DNA of 61,849 nt from a virus. A model generated the notes under the pieces. It was given only the letters and a program-made list of their open reading frames with translations. It did no database searches and was not told the DNA's origin. Position 1 is the stretch's first letter; each line of letters begins with the position of its first letter. The translations under genes and the position numbers were made by a program. Shown one piece after another: positions 1-7,370 of this stretch. The stretch covers positions 1 to 61,849 of the IMG/VR virus record IMGVR_UViG_3300037367_000013; one strand, given 5' to 3'.

Positions 1-127
1 TATAGCCTATAAATGAAATGAGCGAAATCACTGACAATGCCGCAATGGCCCTAAAACAGGCTATAGAAGCAGTTGGTAGCCAAGCTGCCCTAGCTAGGGC
101 ATTGGGCATAGCCCAGCCGTCTATTGC
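1..127. repeat. Terminal overlap, left copy
   Basis: These 127 bases are identical to 61723-61849. The repeat cuts through the first gene, so it is not a gene boundary. A length of 127 is a common assembler k-mer, and P22-type phages package by headful, so the repeat most likely marks circular closure of the assembly and not a physical terminal repeat. Confidence 0.95.
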
Positions 128-245
128 TGGGTGGCGTCGGGTGCCTGCTACGCGGGTATTGGCTGTGGAGGCCGCCAGTGGGGTTCCGCGTCATGTGCTT
201 CGTCCTGACGTATTCCCTGCCCCAGAAGAGCAGGTCGCCGAATGA
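18..245 (+). CDS. YdaS/Cro-like helix-turn-helix regulator
   Basis: 75-residue DNA-binding protein. Residues about 12-50 form a helix-turn-helix of the YdaS/Cro type (ALKQAIEAVGSQAALARALG, then the recognition-helix region IAQPSIAGWRRVP). It is the first gene of the rightward arm and probably acts as the Cro-like partner in the switch controlling the divergent promoters. There is no Shine-Dalgarno sequence; a putative -10 (61723-61728, equivalent to 1-6) lies about 11 bases before the ATG, so the mRNA may be leaderless. Its stop overlaps the next start (ATGA). Confidence 0.75.
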   Translation: MSEITDNAAMALKQAIEAVGSQAALARALGIAQPSIAGWRRVPATRVLAVEAASGVPRHVLRPDVFPAPEEQVAE

Positions 246-757
246 CCATTTCCAGGGCCTTCCTCCAAAATATCCGCGAAACAGAACGCCCCTTCCTTCG
301 GCAAGCAATCGCGCTCTCCACCCATTTTTCGGAAACACGCGCGCTCGTTGCGGGAGAGGGCGGTGATTGGGGCGCGCTAAAAGCGATCCTAAAGGCCGAA
401 ATACTTGATGAAGAGGGCGGGGAGCATCTTAAGACGGTATTGGAGCGCGCCGACGAAAGCACCCAATACGCCGGGATGCTTGGCCTCGATATAAACAAGA
501 AAAATTTTTCTGACGAAAAGCCACAGAGAACGCCGCCTGTGCGTGCAGTCTCGGAAGTCCCCGATGATCATCCAACCGAATCCGTCGCTGTCAACCTTCT
601 AGCCAAGAGCGACGGCGAGCCTCCGGCAATTGCACACCCCTCAGCCGTGCCTTCCCCTGCCGGAGGCTCACTTAATTCCGACCTCAACGATATCCCACTA
701 TCCTCGCTCCGCACAGATGATGGCGGATTTGTGGATAACTTCCTGCTAAACATCTGA
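242..757 (+). CDS. Hypothetical protein coupled to the first regulator
   Basis: 171 residues, starting in an ATGA overlap with the upstream regulator, so the two are probably co-translated. The N-terminal half (residues 1-85) looks globular and helical. The C-terminal half is Pro/Ser/Asp-rich and probably disordered, ending in a hydrophobic FVDNFLLNI tail. I do not recognise the family. The place next to the switch gene suggests an early regulatory role, but that is inference only. Confidence 0.6.
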   Translation: MTISRAFLQNIRETERPFLRQAIALSTHFSETRALVAGEGGDWGALKAILKAEILDEEGGEHLKTVLERADESTQYAGMLGLDINKKNFSDEKPQRTPPVRAVSEVPDDHPTESVAVNLLAKSDGEPPAIAHPSAVPSPAGGSLNSDLNDIPLSSLRTDDGGFVDNFLLNI

Positions 758-781
758 ATAATCTACAGTTTTGTAAGTTTT

Positions 782-815
782 GCGTAGCCCATAGCCTGAC
801 AAAACGGAGCTACGC
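782..815 (+). promoter_or_regulatory. Inverted repeat in front of a TTG-start small gene
   Basis: GCGTAGC (782-788) and GCTACGC (809-815) are perfect 7-bp inverted repeats around a 20-base loop. The loop contains the CGGAG ribosome-binding candidate (805-809) of the small gene at 818. A folded mRNA would partly hide this site. No T-run follows, so it is not a typical terminator. Confidence 0.4.
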
Positions 816-817
816 CG

Positions 818-910
818 TTGACAACACTAGCAAAACCAACACTCGCCGACCTCCTTAGAGCCTACATTGCCGCCCGCATGCGGGTATTGGCCGAAAAGGG
901 GGCCAAATGA
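818..910 (+). CDS. Small basic protein (TTG start)
   Basis: A 30-residue ORF with TTG start, preceded by CGGAG at good spacing. The translation LTTLAKPTLADLLRAYIAAR continues to a Lys-rich end and is helical in character. Its TGA overlaps the ATG at 907. Too short for family assignment; supported only by the ribosome site and overlap pattern. Confidence 0.35.
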   Translation: MTTLAKPTLADLLRAYIAARMRVLAEKGAK

Positions 911-1134
911 GGCCGATCAACGGTGGCACCGCATGGCTGGCCGCCTTCCTCCAGCACATCTCATTTGCGCGCTACTCCGTAGCGATCAGGAATATCCCTG
1001 GCTGTGTGCGCTCATGGAAAATTCTAATGCGCAATGGTGGCGTGAGTTGGACGCGGCGCGTGAACTCTGCCTGCACTACAAAATCAACAAACGATAATCG
1101 GGTTGCGCTTTCTTCCGTTGAGGGGAAGGCGTGA
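907..1134 (+). CDS. Possible small ORF (alternative to 933-1097)
   Basis: 75-residue ORF whose ATG overlaps the preceding stop (ATGA) and whose stop overlaps the next start (TGATG), the arrangement used by most genuine genes here. Against it, the +2 frame over the same DNA (933-1097) gives a more convincing protein. Only one of the two is likely real. Confidence 0.3.
   Translation: MRPINGGTAWLAAFLQHISFARYSVAIRNIPGCVRSWKILMRNGGVSWTRRVNSACTTKSTNDNRVALSSVEGKA
933..1097 (+). CDS. Small hypothetical protein
   Basis: 54 residues starting MAGRLPPAHLICALL and ending in a charged helix (WWRELDAARELCLHYKINKR). Composition looks like a folded helical protein. The same frame is open from 867, but that start would lie inside the 818-910 gene. 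It competes with the ORF at 907-1134, so one of the two should be dropped once homologues are known. Confidence 0.4.
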   Translation: MAGRLPPAHLICALLRSDQEYPWLCALMENSNAQWWRELDAARELCLHYKINKR

Positions 1135-1418
1135 TGGGCAAACGCCGGGACGATTGGCCCAAACTTCGCCGAAAGAACGATCATTTTACAACGGTCGAAC
1201 TCGCGTACATCAGAAAACGCTGCATTGACGGCGCAAAATCTATCGCTGTTGCCAAAGAACTTCGTTGCTCCGTTCGCTCTATCCAGACTCATTTTAACGC
1301 TCTTCGCGGCAGTTCACCTTCGCGAACCACTCGCAAGGAAGAGCGCCCAGAGCGCGTGCATCGTCCAGCGCCGCCCGCGTCATCGCGTCACTACAAATCA
1401 AATTTCGAGTTGGAGTGA
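1134..1418 (+). CDS. Small HTH DNA-binding protein
   Basis: 94 residues from ATG 1134 (GTG 1131 is the alternative). Residues about 18-58 (from FTTVELAYIRKRCIDGAKSI to RCSVRSIQTHFNAL) resemble a helix-turn-helix of the type scanned by sigma-like or GcrA-like domains. The C-terminal tail is Arg/Pro-rich and likely disordered. It sits directly before the GcrA homologue, so a role in transcription control is plausible. Confidence 0.5.
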   Translation: MGKRRDDWPKLRRKNDHFTTVELAYIRKRCIDGAKSIAVAKELRCSVRSIQTHFNALRGSSPSRTTRKEERPERVHRPAPPASSRHYKSNFELE

Positions 1419-1422
1419 CGCC

Positions 1423-1959
1423 ATGCACAATTATTTTTCCGCAGCGCCTGCCAACTTTGATTGGACTAATGACCGCATTGAGCGATTGAAGGAGCTGTAT
1501 CAAGATGGCACCTCCTTCGGTCTAATCGCCCGCGATCTTGGGACGACCAGATGCAGCGCCATCGGCAAAGCGCATCGGCTAGGATTATGGCGCGGCAAAC
1601 ACGGCAACGGCCACACCTTCGTTCCCAAAAAACGCATTCCGCCGCATTCCAACGGACAAAATCTCAATCGGCTCTTTGCGCGCGTGAAAGCTGTGCAGTT
1701 GCCATTGGTTGATTTGGAACCTGAGCTGGTCAGCGATCCAATCTCATTCTTCGACTTAAATCCGCACCATTGTCGCTGGCCGGTTAGTGGCGAAGGTCTC
1801 ACGATAATGTTTTGCGGAGCAGAAAAGTTTGGCGAGGAAAGTTACTGCGCACATCATTATCGCATTGCGCATCTTTCCCGTTCCAATCGCATGACCGAAG
1901 CAGAACTTGAATTAAATCGTCGTCGCATGGCGAAAGTGAGAAAAGCTAAAGCAGCGTAG
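1423..1959 (+). CDS. gcrA: GcrA family cell-cycle transcription regulator
   Basis: 178 residues. GcrA is an alphaproteobacterial factor that acts with RNA polymerase sigma-70 at promoters carrying CcrM-methylated GANTC sites. Residues 12-55 match the N-terminal DNA-binding domain (WTNDRIERLKELYQDGTSFG, then IGKAHRLGL). The C-terminal domain has the family's CRWP motif (Cys117) and Cys131, Cys142, His144/145 in CG...YCAHH. The start at 1423 is chosen because GGAG precedes it; the longer ORF from 1225 would overlap the previous gene. A phage copy could retune host or phage promoters in the cell cycle. Confidence 0.88.
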   Translation: MHNYFSAAPANFDWTNDRIERLKELYQDGTSFGLIARDLGTTRCSAIGKAHRLGLWRGKHGNGHTFVPKKRIPPHSNGQNLNRLFARVKAVQLPLVDLEPELVSDPISFFDLNPHHCRWPVSGEGLTIMFCGAEKFGEESYCAHHYRIAHLSRSNRMTEAELELNRRRMAKVRKAKAA

Positions 1960-1969
1960 GAGTTTTGTT

Positions 1970-2164
1970 ATGTCCAAGCGTAAGCGTCGTCAGTGGTCAC
2001 AATATCAAGTGAAGCTCTTAAAAAAATATGCCGCCAAGATTCCAGTTTCATTCCTAGCTCCACGTTTAGGACGGACTCGTAATGCTACCCGTATAAAAGC
2101 TTATGAACTGGGAGTTTCTTTGAAGATTAGAGGTTTGGATCATTCTAGGAAAGTGGTTGCCTAA
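1970..2164 (+). CDS. Small SANT/Myb-like or GcrA-like HTH protein
   Basis: 64-residue basic protein. WSQYQVKLLKKYAAKIPVSF followed by LAPRLGRTRNATRIKAYELG reads as a three-helix DNA-binding unit like the N-terminal domain of GcrA without the C-terminal half. It lies 10 bases after gcrA and is probably in the same operon. It may be a partial paralogue of gcrA or an independent small regulator. Confidence 0.6.
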   Translation: MSKRKRRQWSQYQVKLLKKYAAKIPVSFLAPRLGRTRNATRIKAYELGVSLKIRGLDHSRKVVA

Positions 2165-2236
2165 TCTCAGCATAGTCACACGACCGTTTGTAATTGCGTT
2201 GCGTTCAGTAAGTAAGAGCAAAAAGGGTAGAGCAAC

Positions 2237-2581
2237 GTGAGCGCGAGCGCAGATCGTCATTCCGTACCAATCCCTGGCGGCCAACAATGCCCGAAGTGTC
2301 GCGAGTTGATGCAACGCTTTGAGCATTCTGCCGCTTGGAGCCCGCTGCCGGGACGCAATTTCTTTCGATTTTGGGACCGTTGTTTCCCTTGTGGTCATAT
2401 TCAGCATTACGAGTGCGCTCGCACCGGAACTACCGCTACGCCTTTTGCCGATCCTCCTTTTGGTCCTCCGTTAGACGATCCTTTGCCACCATATACCGGG
2501 CGAATAGACCCATCGGATAACTGGCAGTCCGTTGGGGCGGTCGCACATCGCATGGTTGAAAAGATAAAGGCCGCGCGATGA
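2237..2581 (+). CDS. Zinc-finger-like hypothetical protein
   Basis: 114 residues, GTG start. Two CxxC pairs, CPKC (residues 18-21) and CFPC (near residue 50), with His and Cys nearby (CGHIQHYEC), suggest one zinc-binding knuckle. The C-terminal third is Pro-rich and ends in a helix. It overlaps the replication gene by ATGA. Function unknown; early-region position suggests a nucleic-acid role. Confidence 0.55.
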   Translation: MSASADRHSVPIPGGQQCPKCRELMQRFEHSAAWSPLPGRNFFRFWDRCFPCGHIQHYECARTGTTATPFADPPFGPPLDDPLPPYTGRIDPSDNWQSVGAVAHRMVEKIKAAR

Positions 2582-3348
2582 CGATTGAACCGCTTACGCC
2601 ATCAGACTTGGATTTGCGCACGATGCCGTTCATGCCGCTGGACGTAGTTCGGCTGCGCGATAGCGACATAGCCTCCCAAGAGAGCGCGGAGGGCTTTCGT
2701 GCGGCTGTTCTGCTGTGGTGCGTATCTTGGCATCAAGTGCCAGCAGCATCCTTACCCAATGACGACGCCAAGCTTGCTAATTATGCTGGTTTTGGCCGCG
2801 ACGTAAAAGCTTGGAGCAAGATTCGAGATATTGCTTTGCATGGTTTTGTCGAATGCTCGGATGGCCGTCTATACCACCAAGTCGTCGCCATCAAAGCTAA
2901 CGAAGCAAACGCCAAACGAAATGCTTATCGACAACGTACCGCAAACGCTACGGAGTCCAGACGAAAGGCAAAAGAAGATCGTAGCGAACTACGTAACGAT
3001 GCAGCCACATCAGATCGTAACGTTCACCAAGGTAAGGTAAGTGTAAGGGAGAAAGAAAGAGAAGAAGATGCCGCTGACGCGGCTTCGTCGCCCAAAAAAT
3101 ATGAATTTGAAAGCGGGGTTATCCGTCTGGCCAACGTAGATTTTTGGCAATGGAAGGAGGCTTTTTCTTTTCTTGATCTTCGCGCCGAACTGCTTTCGCT
3201 TACTGATTTTGCGCAGAAAAATAGTGATCATTGGTTTTTTGCCGTTCAAGGTGCGCTTGCTAAACGAAATCGAGAGGCAAAATTGGCAAAAGAGCGTGTC
3301 GGCAAAGGCGAATTCAAGCTGATGAGCGGGATTGAGGGTGTGCTATGA
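2578..3348 (+). CDS. DUF1376-type replication initiation protein
   Basis: 256 residues. The first about 110 residues match the DUF1376 pattern (DLRTMPFMPLDVVRLRDSDI, then GFRAAVLLWCVSWHQVPAAS and the winged-helix-like stretch to LYHQVVAIKANEA). A charged linker follows, then a C-terminal helical domain. DUF1376 proteins are commonly found next to phage helicases and are thought to act in replication initiation like lambda O. Overlap (ATGA) with the helicase gene supports this. Confidence 0.75.
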   Translation: MTIEPLTPSDLDLRTMPFMPLDVVRLRDSDIASQESAEGFRAAVLLWCVSWHQVPAASLPNDDAKLANYAGFGRDVKAWSKIRDIALHGFVECSDGRLYHQVVAIKANEANAKRNAYRQRTANATESRRKAKEDRSELRNDAATSDRNVHQGKVSVREKEREEDAADAASSPKKYEFESGVIRLANVDFWQWKEAFSFLDLRAELLSLTDFAQKNSDHWFFAVQGALAKRNREAKLAKERVGKGEFKLMSGIEGVL

Positions 3349-4187
3349 CGGAAGAAAACATATTGCAGCTCGAAAAGATTCACAGGCATGGCCAGCGGGG
3401 GTATTTCTCATTAAAAAACGTACAGCAGGAACAATCCGTTGATGACGTGGCGCTCTCGTCCGGTTGGTGGGAACTTGATCAGATTTGGCGTGTCTATCCT
3501 GGCCAATTCACGATTGTCAGCGGCGTCCCCGGGCACGGAAAATCGACGTTCCTATTCAATCTAATAATTCAGCAATGGCGGACTAATCAGGTCCGCTCGC
3601 TTCTTTACGTACCAGAAAATGAACCCTATTTGCGCGCCACTCTGCGCAGAATTTGGGGCAATAAACCGGGCTTTGATGAGTTCGAGGCTGAAAACTGTTT
3701 TGTACAATCCTCGACGCCAGATAATTTTGATGATGAGCCGCAGGACTTGAGTTGGGTTTTGAATAAAGCGGTTCTTGCCATCAAGCGCGATGAGGTTGGG
3801 TTAGTCGTAATCGATCCATGGAATGAATTAGAGCACGCTAAGCCGCGCGATGTGCTTATGACCGATTATATTCGATATTGCCTGATGTATCTCAAACAGT
3901 TTTGCCGGGCTTATCGGATTGCTTTAATGCTTGTCGCTCACCCGACTAAAGCAATAGCAGAAAATGGCGGTAGGACGCCACTTTTATCGGATATTGAAGG
4001 CTCAATGAGCTGGTACAATAAATGCGACAACGGCTTGATTGTCGTGCGGGATTTTGAAGCAAAGAGCGCCAAGATTATTTCGGCCAAAGTGCGGGAGCGC
4101 GGCGCTGGCAAAGTCGGCAGTTGTTTTTTCAATGTTGATCCTGAGACGGGGATTTTTACCCCGCAATACGGGGCGGCGACGCCGTGA
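3345..4187 (+). CDS. DnaB-like/Twinkle-like replicative helicase (RecA fold)
   Basis: 280 residues: only the RecA-like motor domain, without a primase or DnaB N-terminal domain. Walker A GVPGHGKST is at residues 60-68, Walker B VGLVVIDPWNE at 151-161, and the motif LMLVAHP places a sensor His at 199. It is probably the phage replicative helicase, loaded by the DUF1376 protein encoded just upstream. Single-domain helicases of this size are common in phages. The stop overlaps the next GTG start (GTGA). Confidence 0.85.
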   Translation: MTEENILQLEKIHRHGQRGYFSLKNVQQEQSVDDVALSSGWWELDQIWRVYPGQFTIVSGVPGHGKSTFLFNLIIQQWRTNQVRSLLYVPENEPYLRATLRRIWGNKPGFDEFEAENCFVQSSTPDNFDDEPQDLSWVLNKAVLAIKRDEVGLVVIDPWNELEHAKPRDVLMTDYIRYCLMYLKQFCRAYRIALMLVAHPTKAIAENGGRTPLLSDIEGSMSWYNKCDNGLIVVRDFEAKSAKIISAKVRERGAGKVGSCFFNVDPETGIFTPQYGAATP

Positions 4188-4351
4188 TCGATCCTTGGGC
4201 GCACATCTTGGCAATTCTCACCGAAATTGAACAGCTAGACCACGAAAGCGGCGCGCATTTTCGGCAGGCGAGTGATCGTGAGGCCGGTCAGATCGTGGCG
4301 CGGATTGAGCGGAAGATGCTCACAAATCAAAAGGTCGAGGCGATTGCGTGA
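4184..4351 (+). CDS. Small acidic helical protein
   Basis: 55 residues beginning at a GTG that overlaps the helicase stop (GTGA), starting (GTG-encoded Met)IDPWAHILAILTEIEQ. Charged helices throughout, with no recognisable motif. Overlap makes co-translation with the helicase likely, so a replication accessory role is possible. Confidence 0.5.
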   Translation: MIDPWAHILAILTEIEQLDHESGAHFRQASDREAGQIVARIERKMLTNQKVEAIA

Positions 4352-4402
4352 CCGTGATGAGTCTTAGGACGCAATATCCTCTCATGAAACCAAGGACCTA
4401 AC

Positions 4403-4978
4403 ATGCACGGAGCACTCGCGTTGAAAGACACCGAAACAACCGAATTTAGCGGTAATCAAATTGCGCCGGCTGAGAAGTGGTGTGCGCTGCTGACGGAATC
4501 AAATGCAGAGCGCAAAGCATGTTTTTGGCTAAGGCTTCGCCAGTACCAGCCCTATTGGCCGCGCTACAAGGGAACCCGTAAACTCAATAGGCATCGCCGC
4601 ATAGACGGCTGGCGCAGTGTTATTGCCGGTTATATTTTTCTGCCGCTATCAGCAGGCGTTATCCCCAATTGGCAATTGATTGAGAAAACCCCCGGCATTC
4701 GCACTATCGAGCGCCCGGACGGATCAAAAATGTTTTTGAATGACGACGACATGGCGAACCTACGGCGCATAGAAGAAGCTCTCAATGCCTCAGTAGTAGC
4801 GGCTGCAAAAGGAATTCCTTTCAAGGTCGGCGAGAACGTCAGGTTCACGCTTGGGCTGCGGGAATTGGTCGGCACCATTATCGAAATTGACAAGCGCGGG
4901 CAAATCACCGTAGAGACAAAGCTATTCGAGCGTTCTGTACGGATGACAATACCCGCATCCGACATTGAAGCGTTGTAG
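4403..4978 (+). CDS. NusG/RfaH-family transcription antitermination factor
   Basis: 191 residues. Residues 25-120 fit the NGN domain (KWCALLTESNAERKACFWLR, later GYIFLPL and TPGI), which binds the RNA polymerase clamp. Residues about 141-190 fit a KOW domain (KVGENVRFTLG, VGTIIEI, ITVETKLF, IPASDIEAL). NusG relatives suppress pausing and termination. Its position after the replication genes and before about 40 kb of late genes matches a late-operon antiterminator. The 182 bases downstream (4979-5160) are gene-free and might hold a recruitment site, though I see only a short GC hairpin near 5109-5126. Confidence 0.82.
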   Translation: MHGALALKDTETTEFSGNQIAPAEKWCALLTESNAERKACFWLRLRQYQPYWPRYKGTRKLNRHRRIDGWRSVIAGYIFLPLSAGVIPNWQLIEKTPGIRTIERPDGSKMFLNDDDMANLRRIEEALNASVVAAAKGIPFKVGENVRFTLGLRELVGTIIEIDKRGQITVETKLFERSVRMTIPASDIEAL

Positions 4979-5160
4979 CCATAGAGTTTGCCCGGAAGGC
5001 GGCAGGGTTCGCCCCAAGGGCCGCGGACATTCTTCGAGCCGCTATCAGCAATATTTTTGCTACTGGCTACGCCGTTCAAATTCAATGGCAACTCGGCCGA
5101 TCAGGTTGACGCCCCCGCGCGGGCGAAGTGATGGCGCTTTCAAATATTTAGTCGCTAAAC

Positions 5161-5499
5161 ATGGCAGCCAGAAAAACAGCATCGAAGGGCGGCAAGCCCG
5201 ACAAGCTAATGCGGGATGCGCTTTCGATTGAATTGCATCGTGAAGTGGACGGTGCCCCATACGGGTCCGCAAAACCAATTAAGCGCTTGCGTCTTGTCGC
5301 TCATGCTCTTGTCGAAAAAGGGATAAACGGCGATACGGCGGCCATTAGGGAAATCAACGACCGCATGGACGGCAAGGTTCCGCAAGCTATCGTTGGCGAT
5401 GACGATCACGCTCCTGTCCGTGTCAGCGATGCGACCGATGAGCAGCGTGCCCGCGCACTAGCGGTATTCATGGCAAAGAACGCGGGTAAGACGGCGTGA
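5161..5499 (+). CDS. Terminase small-subunit candidate (DUF5681-like)
   Basis: 112 residues. Basic N-terminus with KGGKPDKLMRDALSIELHRE, followed by a helical part ending INDRMDGKVPQAIVGDDD, which is the pattern of small phage proteins often encoded ahead of the large terminase in alphaproteobacterial phages. TerL is 4 kb downstream, so the usual adjacency is missing. Stop overlaps the next GTG start. Confidence 0.55.
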   Translation: MAARKTASKGGKPDKLMRDALSIELHREVDGAPYGSAKPIKRLRLVAHALVEKGINGDTAAIREINDRMDGKVPQAIVGDDDHAPVRVSDATDEQRARALAVFMAKNAGKTA

Positions 5500-5678
5500 G
5501 CAAAGAAGCCATCGTCCGCCAGCAAATCCTTGGCCGTCTTGTTCACATCCTCTCAAAGCTTATCATCCCGGAGGATGCGAACATGAGCGATGCTGATTTG
5601 GTTCGCGAGGTAGCGGCACGCCATGCCGATGCTCAGCCGAAATTGATTGAGCCGCCGCCTAATGAGGTGAAGTTATGA
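5496..5678 (+). CDS. Small hypothetical protein
   Basis: 60 residues, GTG start overlapping the previous stop and its own stop overlapping the next ATG (ATGA). Helical (SKEAIVRQQILGRLVHILSK) with a Pro-rich C-terminus. No family recognised. Confidence 0.5.
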   Translation: MSKEAIVRQQILGRLVHILSKLIIPEDANMSDADLVREVAARHADAQPKLIEPPPNEVKL

Positions 5679-5845
5679 GGCGAGTTTTATGGCGGATGCT
5701 TTTGAGCTTATCTGTATTTATTGGCCGATTGGCTATCAAGCTTTACGAACCGGAGTCTTATGTTGTGCCGGGTTATGTGAGATTTGACGGGGAGGAGTTT
5801 GAAATTAAAAGGATTGATGTTCGATCCGGGCCGGCTGCGGTTTGA
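5675..5845 (+). CDS. Small membrane-anchored protein
   Basis: 56 residues. Start is MRRVLWRMLLSLSVFIGRLA, a positively charged N-terminus with one hydrophobic helix, followed by a polar tail (YVVPGYVRFDGEEFEIKRID). Probably a bitopic inner-membrane protein. ATGA overlap with the upstream gene supports expression. Confidence 0.5.
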   Translation: MRRVLWRMLLSLSVFIGRLAIKLYEPESYVVPGYVRFDGEEFEIKRIDVRSGPAAV

Positions 5846-5848
5846 AAA

Positions 5849-6613
5849 TTGTCCATCGGCCACCGACCATCCGGCGATGAGCAAGACGAACTAATCCAGG
5901 CATCCATCGCATCGCTCTATTCAGCCCTTGGCGAAGCGGATACGCCACGCCTATTTGAACAATCCTACAAGATCGACACCGAGCACGACATTCCAACAGG
6001 CGGCGGTAATTCAGTTGACCGCAAGACCAAATACATTGACCGCGTTTTGTATCAACAGGTCATGGACGGCGAATTCAAAGCCACCGGCCTGCTACCGTTT
6101 CAAATTATAGATCGCTGGCTTGACCACGAACATTCCGAAAAGTGCATTGCTGACGGGAATAATGCGGTTGACGATTATCTGCCGTGTCATCGCAGAGCCT
6201 TACGCAAAGAGCATGAGGGCGTTCTGGCGATACTCGGCAGAACTCATGCGGTAGAAAAGATCAAACGATACGAAGGAACGATCTGGCCTGCGCTGTTGCG
6301 CTGCTACCATCGGGACATCAAAAATCCACCGAAAGATTTGTGGTGCGCTCCGGTTCTGGATCAACCGACAGAGCGTGACGAAGAAATCCTCGAAATCTTC
6401 CGCAAGCTTGGCGTGATCGACGCTTCCAAGCGTGCAAAGTACGAAGTTCACTACGGGTTTGGCCCGCGCGACTGCGACAAATGCCGTGGCTGGAATCCAG
6501 ACCTTGTCTCACAGGAACACGGCCAGCTAGCGGCCTGCAAAAGAGTGGTCGGCTTAGTTAGGCAAGATCGCCACTGTGACCTGTTTTTACCAATCAAGAA
6601 TTCCTCGGCCTGA
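5849..6613 (+). CDS. Conserved-looking phage protein of unknown function
   Basis: 254 residues from a TTG one codon after the previous stop. It carries charged, His/Cys-containing segments (WLDHEHSEKCI near residue 92, YLPCHRRALRKEHEGVL) and a CDKC pair near the C-terminus, suggesting metal binding, but no complete HExxH motif. No signal peptide. It precedes the structural genes; I cannot assign a function. Confidence 0.6.
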   Translation: MSIGHRPSGDEQDELIQASIASLYSALGEADTPRLFEQSYKIDTEHDIPTGGGNSVDRKTKYIDRVLYQQVMDGEFKATGLLPFQIIDRWLDHEHSEKCIADGNNAVDDYLPCHRRALRKEHEGVLAILGRTHAVEKIKRYEGTIWPALLRCYHRDIKNPPKDLWCAPVLDQPTERDEEILEIFRKLGVIDASKRAKYEVHYGFGPRDCDKCRGWNPDLVSQEHGQLAACKRVVGLVRQDRHCDLFLPIKNSSA

Positions 6614-6679
6614 TCGCCGCCGTCAAGCGCGCTCGAATCCTTAAACCTTCCGCCGGCCCACCGGCAATAGGAGATCGAT

Positions 6680-7324
6680 ATGAACAAGCGACATCTTGCG
6701 GTGGCCGCTGGCGTGCTGGCCCTCGTTACTGGCGGCGTGGCGTATAGTGCTGGAAACTGGTCAACGCTGCCTCAAGTCGGCGAACCGTCGTTCTGCGTGT
6801 CCACCGTCAGCGGTACGGCATCGCCGTCGAACTCGCCGTACCTGCAGCCGCCTGGTTCAACGCAGGGCACTGGCTCATCCATCTGCGCACAGACCGTTCC
6901 TGCGGGCCCTGTGGGCCTGACCGGCAATGAAATCATCCCGGCCGATACGCAGCTCACTGGTTCAGCGGCACCGCAGACCGTGACAATCCCGGTTCTGTTG
7001 TTCGACAGCGGTGCGTTCAATTATGTTCAGGGTTATAGCACTTTGCTGTCCGGCACAAACGTTGTTATCCCGAACAACACCAATGTCGAATTGCTTGATC
7101 CGTCCCAGACTGTAGGGACATTGAGCGTTACGCTACCAGCCTCCCCGCTCAATGGTCAGATGGTCCGTCTCGCTTCGACCCATACGATCACGTCACTTTT
7201 GATGATAGCGCCGGGCACTACGATCAACAATTCACCGACCGCGCTGACGGTTTCGACCACTGGTGCGTACAACTATGATTTCATCTATGACTCCCCGCTG
7301 TTGACGTGGTTCCGGGTTCAATAA
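6680..7324 (+). CDS. Exported virion-type beta protein
   Basis: 214 residues. Signal peptide in residues 1-23 (MNKRHLAVAAGVLALVTGGV, cleavage near AYS/AGN). The rest is Thr/Ser/Pro-rich with beta-strand pattern; the last 70 residues (VTLPASPLNGQMVRLASTHT ... TWFRVQ) resemble the C-terminal domains of the proteins at 21118 and 24190. SD GGAG lies 9 bases before the ATG. Likely a decoration or fibre-type protein, but the export signal is unusual for a virion part. Confidence 0.6.
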   Translation: MNKRHLAVAAGVLALVTGGVAYSAGNWSTLPQVGEPSFCVSTVSGTASPSNSPYLQPPGSTQGTGSSICAQTVPAGPVGLTGNEIIPADTQLTGSAAPQTVTIPVLLFDSGAFNYVQGYSTLLSGTNVVIPNNTNVELLDPSQTVGTLSVTLPASPLNGQMVRLASTHTITSLLMIAPGTTINNSPTALTVSTTGAYNYDFIYDSPLLTWFRVQ

Positions 7325-7370
7325 GCTGGGATTTCTCGGCTTCATTGTTGCCGCTACTTTCTGGCCTGGG

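Noticed and set aside
18-757. Toxin-antitoxin pair formed by the first two genes
   Set aside because: The first protein is YdaS-like, but the second shows no toxin fold and is partly disordered; the setting fits a phage switch better.
4979-5160. Coding ORF 4965-5231 in the gap after the NusG-like gene
   Set aside because: Arg/Ser/Gly-rich, overlaps two better genes and lacks a ribosome site; the gap is treated as non-coding.
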